Notes under the pieces: generated by a model
The model's database searches: none
The model's input: only the letters and a program-made list of their open reading frames with translations
Told to the model about the DNA's origin: nothing
Made by a program: the position numbers and the translations under genes
Assembly (NCBI RefSeq): GCF_018324685.1
Contig: NZ_AP023354.1
Coordinates: 3,162,001-3,226,000 of the forward strand
DNA from: Actinocatenispora sera
GTDB lineage: Bacteria > Actinomycetota > Actinomycetes > Mycobacteriales > Micromonosporaceae
Reading direction: 5' to 3'
DNA: 64,000 bases
Part shown: positions 60,178-64,000 of the stretch, piece by piece
Layout: the number at the start of each line of letters is the position of its first letter
Numbering within the stretch: position 1 is the first letter of the stretch

Positions 60178-60432
60178 TCAGTCGTACTGGCCGGCGCGCA
60201 CCGTGGCGACGAAGGCGCGCCACGCGGCGGCATCGACGTCCAGCGTCGGCCCACTGCGATCCTTGGAGTCTCGCACCCCCACCGCCCCCGCGAACCGCAC
60301 TTCCACACAAGACGCGTTGCTCGAGCTGCGACTCGACTTGAACCACTCGCCCGTGCGCTCGAACTTCACTTCGAGGCACGCCGCGTTGTTCGTGCTGCGG
60401 GTGGATTTGAACCATCGACCGATCGGGGGCAT
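60178..60432 (-). CDS. DUF397 protein with duplicated N-terminal motif
   Basis: 84 residues. DUF397 proteins are small partners of adjacent XRE regulators in actinobacteria. Here the WFKSTRSTNNAACLEVKF block (residues 7-24) is repeated as WFKSSRSSSNASCVEVRF (30-47) before the usual VRDSKDRSGPTLDVDAAAWRAFVATV end. It overlaps the preceding XRE gene by 67 bp. Confidence 0.82.
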   Translation of the reverse strand: MPPIGRWFKSTRSTNNAACLEVKFERTGEWFKSSRSSSNASCVEVRFAGAVGVRDSKDRSGPTLDVDAAAWRAFVATVRAGQYD

Positions 60433-61289
60433 TGCAGCTCCTTCGCACGCTGACCGATCAGCTGGAGCGAGTCCTCGACGGTCAACGCCTTCTCGATCGC
60501 GTAGTGGAAGGCCATCGAAAATTCGCGAACCTGTGATGGGTCATCAGTGAGCGCCGTCGATGTGAGCGTCTCACACCACGCGATGGAGCGGAGTCGTGGG
60601 GATCCGAACGAAAGCACGTGGAACGGGCCGCCGAGCGCCGGATGCGCACCCGCCGTGAACGGCAGGACGCGCACCTCGATGTGCTCGCTTTCCTGCGCCA
60701 GCCGGGCGACCCGGTCGAGTTGCTCGTGCATGACGGCAGGTCCGCCCACCTCTTGGTGGAGGGCACCCTCGCCCAGGATCACCACCAGTTTGAGGTGTGG
60801 GGGCGACGAGACACGCGCTTGTCGTCGGAGGCGGCACTCGACTCGCTGATCGACTTCGGTGAGCCGGATGTAGGGCGATCCATCCGCGATCACGGCTCGT
60901 GCGTACGACTCGGTCTGGAGCATCCCCGGCACCAGGCACCCTTCGTAGGACAGACAGGTCTCGGCGCCGGCTTCGAAGCCGAAGTAGCGCTGGAGTTCGG
61001 CGCTGAACAGGCCTGAGTACTCCTGCCACCAGGCCTTTTCGTTGGCGCCCAAGCGAAGTTGTTCCAGCTCGGCGGCCTCGTCGGTGTCGATGTCGTAGAT
61101 CCGGCAGAGCTGGGCGAGCCGGGCCGCGGTGAGCTTCGGCCGGCCGGCCTCGGTCATCGAGATGAACGTCTGGGTGCACGGGATGCGTTTCGCGACGGCC
61201 GTGGCGGTCAGGCCGAGCTGCTCGCGCCGTTCGCGCAGCCGGAGACCCAGCTCCCAGCCCTTGACGACGGGCGACGTTGCCGTACTCAT
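60366..61289 (-). CDS. XRE-family regulator with DUF5753
   Basis: 307 residues. N-terminal HTH (LRERREQLGLTATAVAKRIPCTQTFISMTEAGRPKLT, about 17-53) followed by DUF5753 (YFGFEAGAETCLSYEGCLVPGMLQTESYARAV, about 105-136; VVILGEGALHQ; EVRVLPFTAGAHPALGGPFHVLSF). With the DUF397 gene it forms the common two-gene unit of unknown regulation. Its last ~20 residues read through the start of the DUF397 gene in another frame, longer than the usual few-base overlap. Confidence 0.88.
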   Translation of the reverse strand: MSTATSPVVKGWELGLRLRERREQLGLTATAVAKRIPCTQTFISMTEAGRPKLTAARLAQLCRIYDIDTDEAAELEQLRLGANEKAWWQEYSGLFSAELQRYFGFEAGAETCLSYEGCLVPGMLQTESYARAVIADGSPYIRLTEVDQRVECRLRRQARVSSPPHLKLVVILGEGALHQEVGGPAVMHEQLDRVARLAQESEHIEVRVLPFTAGAHPALGGPFHVLSFGSPRLRSIAWCETLTSTALTDDPSQVREFSMAFHYAIEKALTVEDSLQLIGQRAKELQCPRSVDGSNPPAARTTRRASK

Positions 61290-61433
61290 CGGTACTCCTT
61301 GTCGGTCATGCCGGGAACACGGTATGCCGTCGTGGTGGATGGTGCAATGAATGTGGATGGGCTGGTTCTATAACCATGACTTGTTGTATCGTGCCGGCAA
61401 CCGCAATTCGTCACAAGATGGGAGCTGAGAGTC

Positions 61434-61772
61434 ATGTGGGTGGGGACGGCGCGGGGGATGCACTACATCGACGACGAGGACCGGGATGCGTACTGCTTCG
61501 CGCTGACCCGGCTGGTCGGTGACGATCCGGTCGACCTGGACGGGTGCGTCATCGGCAGCATGCAGGTGGTGGCCGAGGAGCAGACGGTCGAGCAGGTCAA
61601 ACGCGGCATGCGCGGCTGGGCGCTCGCCACCCTCGCGGCCGGCCGGTACGGCTTCGGCCGGTACGAGGTGGCGATGGGGGTGCGGGACCGGGACGGCGAC
61701 CTGGACGCGCGATGTGGACACGAGGTCATCGACTGGGACGGGGACCGCGAGCTGGTGCCCGCGGGCGGTTGA
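61434..61772 (+). CDS. Hypothetical protein divergent from the XRE/DUF397 pair
   Basis: 112 residues, no recognised domain; acidic N terminus (YIDDEDRDAYCFALTRLVGDDPVDLDGCV) and a RDRDGDLDARCGHEVIDWDGDREL end. ATG 61434 follows GGGAGC. The 144-bp gap to the XRE gene is AT-rich and holds both promoters. Confidence 0.6.
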   Translation: MWVGTARGMHYIDDEDRDAYCFALTRLVGDDPVDLDGCVIGSMQVVAEEQTVEQVKRGMRGWALATLAAGRYGFGRYEVAMGVRDRDGDLDARCGHEVIDWDGDRELVPAGG

Positions 61773-61824
61773 ACGCTCGGCAATATCGGCGTGCCGACGG
61801 CCGGCGCCGACCTACCGTGCCGGT

Positions 61825-62178
61825 ATGGGACTGCACATCGAGATGGTGACCATCGACTGCGCCCAGCCGCGCGTGCTGGCCCGGTTCTGGTCGGCCGCGC
61901 TGGACGTGGCGGCGGTGTTCGAGTCCGACGAGTTCGTCCTGCTCGGCGCGGGCGGTGACGGCGAGCCGGAGCTGGGACTGCAGCAGGTACCGGAGGCCAA
62001 GGCCGGGAAGAACCGGGTGCACGTGGACCTGCGTACCGACGATGTGCCGGCGCAGGTCGACCGGCTCGTCGCGATCGGCGCCAGCAAGGTCGCCGAGCAC
62101 GCGATGCCCGGCCTGCACTGGACGGTCCTGACCGATCCCGCCGGCAACGAGTTCTGCGTCGGCTCCCGCGAGGCCTGA
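61825..62178 (+). CDS. VOC family protein (glyoxalase-like)
   Basis: 117 residues, one VOC domain of the Glyoxalase_6 type: MVTIDCAQPRVLARFWSAALDV, GLQQVPEAKAGKNRVHVDLRTDD, WTVLTDPAGNEFCV. Function open. ATG 61825 stands 6 nt after TACCGT (leaderless). Confidence 0.87.
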   Translation: MGLHIEMVTIDCAQPRVLARFWSAALDVAAVFESDEFVLLGAGGDGEPELGLQQVPEAKAGKNRVHVDLRTDDVPAQVDRLVAIGASKVAEHAMPGLHWTVLTDPAGNEFCVGSREA

Positions 62179-62185
62179 GGCGGCG

Positions 62186-62635
62186 TCAGGAGGCGGCGGG
62201 GCCGGGCAGGATGTCGACGTCGGTGGCGTGCATGGGCTCGCCGCAGTGGTTGCAGCGCAGGTCGACGCCGCTGATCTCGCCGCAGGTGTGGTGCCGGTAG
62301 AGCACCGGGGGGCCGGCCTCGCCGGCGAGCCAGCGGTCGCCCCAGCCGACCATCACCATCAGCAGGTCGATCAGTTCGGTCCCCTTGCGCGTCAGGCGGT
62401 ACTCGTAGCGCGGCCGCCGGTCGTACGGGTGGCGTTCGAGCACGCCGTGGTCGACCAGGTGGTTGAGCCGCTCGGTGAGGACCTTGCGGGAGATGCCGAG
62501 GTCGGCCTGAAGGTCGTCGAACCGCCGCATCCCGACCCACACGTCGCGCAGGATCAGCGGCGACCAGGGCTCGCCGATCACGTCGAGGGTGCGGGCGATG
62601 GAACAGACCATCGCGCCGAAGTTCGTGCGCTGCAT
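62186..62635 (-). CDS. HxlR-family regulator with C-terminal Cys pair
   Basis: 149 residues. HxlR winged helix: CSIARTLDVIGEPWSPLILRDVWVGMRRFDDLQADLGISRKVLTERLNHLVDHGVLER, usually redox- or aldehyde-responsive. The C-terminal CGEISGVDLRCNHCGEPM may bind a metal. TAGACT 6 nt before ATG 62635. Divergent from the DHFR-like gene, its probable target. Confidence 0.88.
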   Translation of the reverse strand: MQRTNFGAMVCSIARTLDVIGEPWSPLILRDVWVGMRRFDDLQADLGISRKVLTERLNHLVDHGVLERHPYDRRPRYEYRLTRKGTELIDLLMVMVGWGDRWLAGEAGPPVLYRHHTCGEISGVDLRCNHCGEPMHATDVDILPGPAAS

Positions 62636-62668
62636 GCGACCAGTCTAGCCATTGGGGTTCCCTTACGA

Positions 62669-62714
62669 AACTCCAACTGCTACGGTCATGGAGTCTCTTG
62701 AAGGAACTCCAAGG
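62669..62714. promoter_or_regulatory. Operator-like repeats between hxlR-type gene and DHFR-like gene
   Basis: AACTCCAA at 62669-62676 and again within GAACTCCAAGG at 62704-62714, plus TGGAGT (62689-62694) that is inverted to ACTCCA (62706-62711). Confidence 0.5.
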
Positions 62715-62723
62715 AGCGCGACG

Positions 62724-63317
62724 ATGAGCAAGGTCTTCAGTGCACTGGCGGTGTCGGTCGACGGGTTCATCACCGGCCGCGACCCCGGCGCCGATCGCGG
62801 CCTCGGCGACGGTTCGGTGCTGTTCGACTGGTACGGCAGCGGCGACGTGCCCAGCCGGCTGTTCGACGGCTTCCGGCTCACCGAGCCCAGCGCGCGGGTC
62901 TTCGACGACCTCGCCGGCCGCATCGGCGCGGTGATCGTCGGCCGCAACACCTACGAGGACTCCAGCCACTTCGGTGGCGGCAGTCCGCACCCGACCGCGC
63001 CGGTCTTCGTCGTCACGCACCGGCCCGCCCCGGACATCACCGACCGGCAGACGCTGGTCACCACCGGGATCGAGGACGCGGTCGCGGCCGCCCGCGACGC
63101 GGCCGGCGGCAAGGACGTCGGCCTGATGGGGGGCGGCGTGGTCACCGCCGCGCTGCGCGCCGGGCTCGTCGACGAGCTGGTGTTGCACCAGGTCCCGGTC
63201 CTGCTCGGCGCCGGCCGCCGCTACTTCCAGGGCCTCCCCGAGCACGTACGGCTGCGCCTGGTCGACGTGACCCCGGCACCCGACGTCACCCACCTGCACT
63301 ACCAGGTCGAACGCTGA
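62724..63317 (+). CDS. RibD C-terminal/dihydrofolate reductase-like protein
   Basis: 197 residues, DHFR-like fold: LAVSVDGFITGRDPGADRGLGDG, AVIVGRNTYEDS, PVFVVTHRPAPD, VGLMGGGVVTAALRAGLVDELVLHQVPVLLGAGRRYF. Probably an NADPH-dependent reductase, likely controlled by the divergent HxlR regulator. ATG 62724 follows AAGGAG. Confidence 0.85.
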   Translation: MSKVFSALAVSVDGFITGRDPGADRGLGDGSVLFDWYGSGDVPSRLFDGFRLTEPSARVFDDLAGRIGAVIVGRNTYEDSSHFGGGSPHPTAPVFVVTHRPAPDITDRQTLVTTGIEDAVAAARDAAGGKDVGLMGGGVVTAALRAGLVDELVLHQVPVLLGAGRRYFQGLPEHVRLRLVDVTPAPDVTHLHYQVER

Positions 63318-63363
63318 CCCGCCCGAACCCCGACCACCCTCGAACCCCCGAACGGAGCTGATC

Positions 63364-63741
63364 ATGATGGTGAACCCCGAGGTACAACGCGTGCTCGACG
63401 GCACCCCGATCGCGCACCTGGCCAGCCTGCTGCCCGACGGCGCCCCGCACAGCGTCCCGGTCTGGATCGGTACGCACGGCGACCACGTGGTGATCATGAC
63501 CGGTCCGGGCAGCCGGAAGGCCCGCAACCTGCGCCGCGACCCCCGCGTCGCGCTGTCGCTGACCGAACCGGACAACCCGTTCCGGCCGGTGATCCTGCGC
63601 GGGCGGGTGGTGGAGTGGGTGACCGGCGACGCCGGTTGGGAGATCGTCGACCGGATCGCGGCGAAGTACCTCGGCGGACCGTACTCGCGGGACGAGGAGC
63701 GGGTCGTCGCGCTGATCGAGCCGGACCACCAGCTCGCCTGA
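63364..63741 (+). CDS. PPOX-class F420-dependent enzyme
   Basis: 125 residues, split-barrel flavin/F420-binding fold: PIAHLASLLPDGAPHSVPVWIGTHGDHVVIMT, GSRKARNLRRDPRVALSLTEPDNPFRPVILRGRVVEW. Such proteins reduce with F420H2 or degrade ring compounds; substrate unknown. Follows the DHFR-like gene by 46 bp, probably in one operon. Two ATGs (63364, 63367) are possible. Confidence 0.88.
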   Translation: MMVNPEVQRVLDGTPIAHLASLLPDGAPHSVPVWIGTHGDHVVIMTGPGSRKARNLRRDPRVALSLTEPDNPFRPVILRGRVVEWVTGDAGWEIVDRIAAKYLGGPYSRDEERVVALIEPDHQLA

Positions 63742-63852
63742 CGCCGGGCGGCCGGTGTCGGAGTGCCGGCGCGGATGGCGCGCGGATCAGCAGCGCGTTA
63801 ACAGGCTGTGTCCCAGGGTGCCGCGGAGCGCGATGGCGGCTATGGTTCGGAC

Positions 63853-64000
63853 ATGGCACGCGGGGCACGGGTCTTGGGCATCGTTCTCGCCGGCGGCGAG
63901 GGCAAACGGCTGATGCCGCTGACCGCCGACCGGGCGAAGCCCGCGGTGCCGTTCGGCGGGCAGTACCGGTTGATCGACTTCGTGCTGTCCAACCTGGTCA
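63853..64000 (+). CDS. glgC: Glucose-1-phosphate adenylyltransferase, N-terminal part (3' end outside window)
   Basis: First step of glycogen synthesis, makes ADP-glucose. Only 49 residues are visible but the N-terminal signature [19 protein letters not shown] followed by [18 protein letters not shown] is decisive. ATG 63853 lies 6 nt after TATGGT with no ribosome binding site (leaderless). Confidence 0.93.
   Translation, partial: MARGARVLGIVLAGGEGKRLMPLTADRAKPAVPFGGQYRLIDFVLSNLV

Overview
High-GC actinobacterial chromosome, almost certainly Micromonosporaceae; an Actinocatenispora-like genome is my best guess (inference, no database search was possible). Indicators are the high GC with frequent GTG/TTG starts, two WhiB proteins, a SigR/RsrA pair, the 24-residue actinobacterial ribosomal protein bL37, F420-type enzymes, DUF397/XRE pairs and the conserved block hisN - rsgA - aroA - sigR - rsrA - TB7.3 - pdtaS - whiB1, also seen (as I recall) around Mycobacterium tuberculosis Rv3219-Rv3228. 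No rRNA, tRNA, CRISPR array, transposase, integrase or phage gene was found; the window is stable chromosome.

Layout. 1-7.7 kb: 3' end of a secreted kelch protein, purC, a TrmB/LuxR-type regulator, a two-gene unit of unknown function with a pseudo-ATPase-like protein, and trmO. 7.9-13.3 kb: two membrane proteins, hisN, a DUF2087 protein, a secreted GH25 lysozyme and rsgA. 13.4-19.5 kb: aroA, a WhiB factor, an alpha/beta hydrolase, the thiol-stress pair sigR-rsrA with its own SigR-type promoter, bL37, a biotinyl/lipoyl carrier and a SIS-domain protein. 20.1-23.8 kb: a four-gene glycine betaine/osmoprotectant ABC transporter. 23.8-35.3 kb: metabolic and regulatory genes (DODA-type dioxygenase, PdtaS kinase, RibD-like reductases, aldo/keto reductase, TetR, a LAL-type LuxR regulator). 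35.4-39.0 kb: a Cys-Cys leader peptide followed by the assimilatory sulfate operon (sulfite reductase, zinc ribbon, cysH, sirohydrochlorin chelatase). 39.2-43.9 kb: whiB1 with a CRP-like site, a lipid kinase, ctaD and nicotinamidase. 44.1-47.4 kb: a clpP pair, a ClgR/PopR-type regulator ending in LAA, and pncB. 47.6-57.6 kb: an unusual glycosyltransferase-WS/DGAT fusion, two associated genes, a LicD-methyltransferase fusion, a phosphoesterase lacking its catalytic His and a radical SAM protein with atypical Cys spacing. 57.6-64 kb: small regulators, VOC, DHFR-like and F420-type genes, and the start of glgC.

Themes. Redox and sulfur homeostasis is strongly represented: SigR/RsrA, WhiB proteins and cysteine-attenuated sulfate assimilation. 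Protein quality control forms a likely feedback loop between ClpP and its PopR-like regulator. Gene ends carry unusually elaborate hairpins, including two arrays in which a hairpin unit has been tandemly amplified. At least 14 genes have a TANNNT -10 box 6-7 nt before the start codon, which suggests common leaderless transcription.
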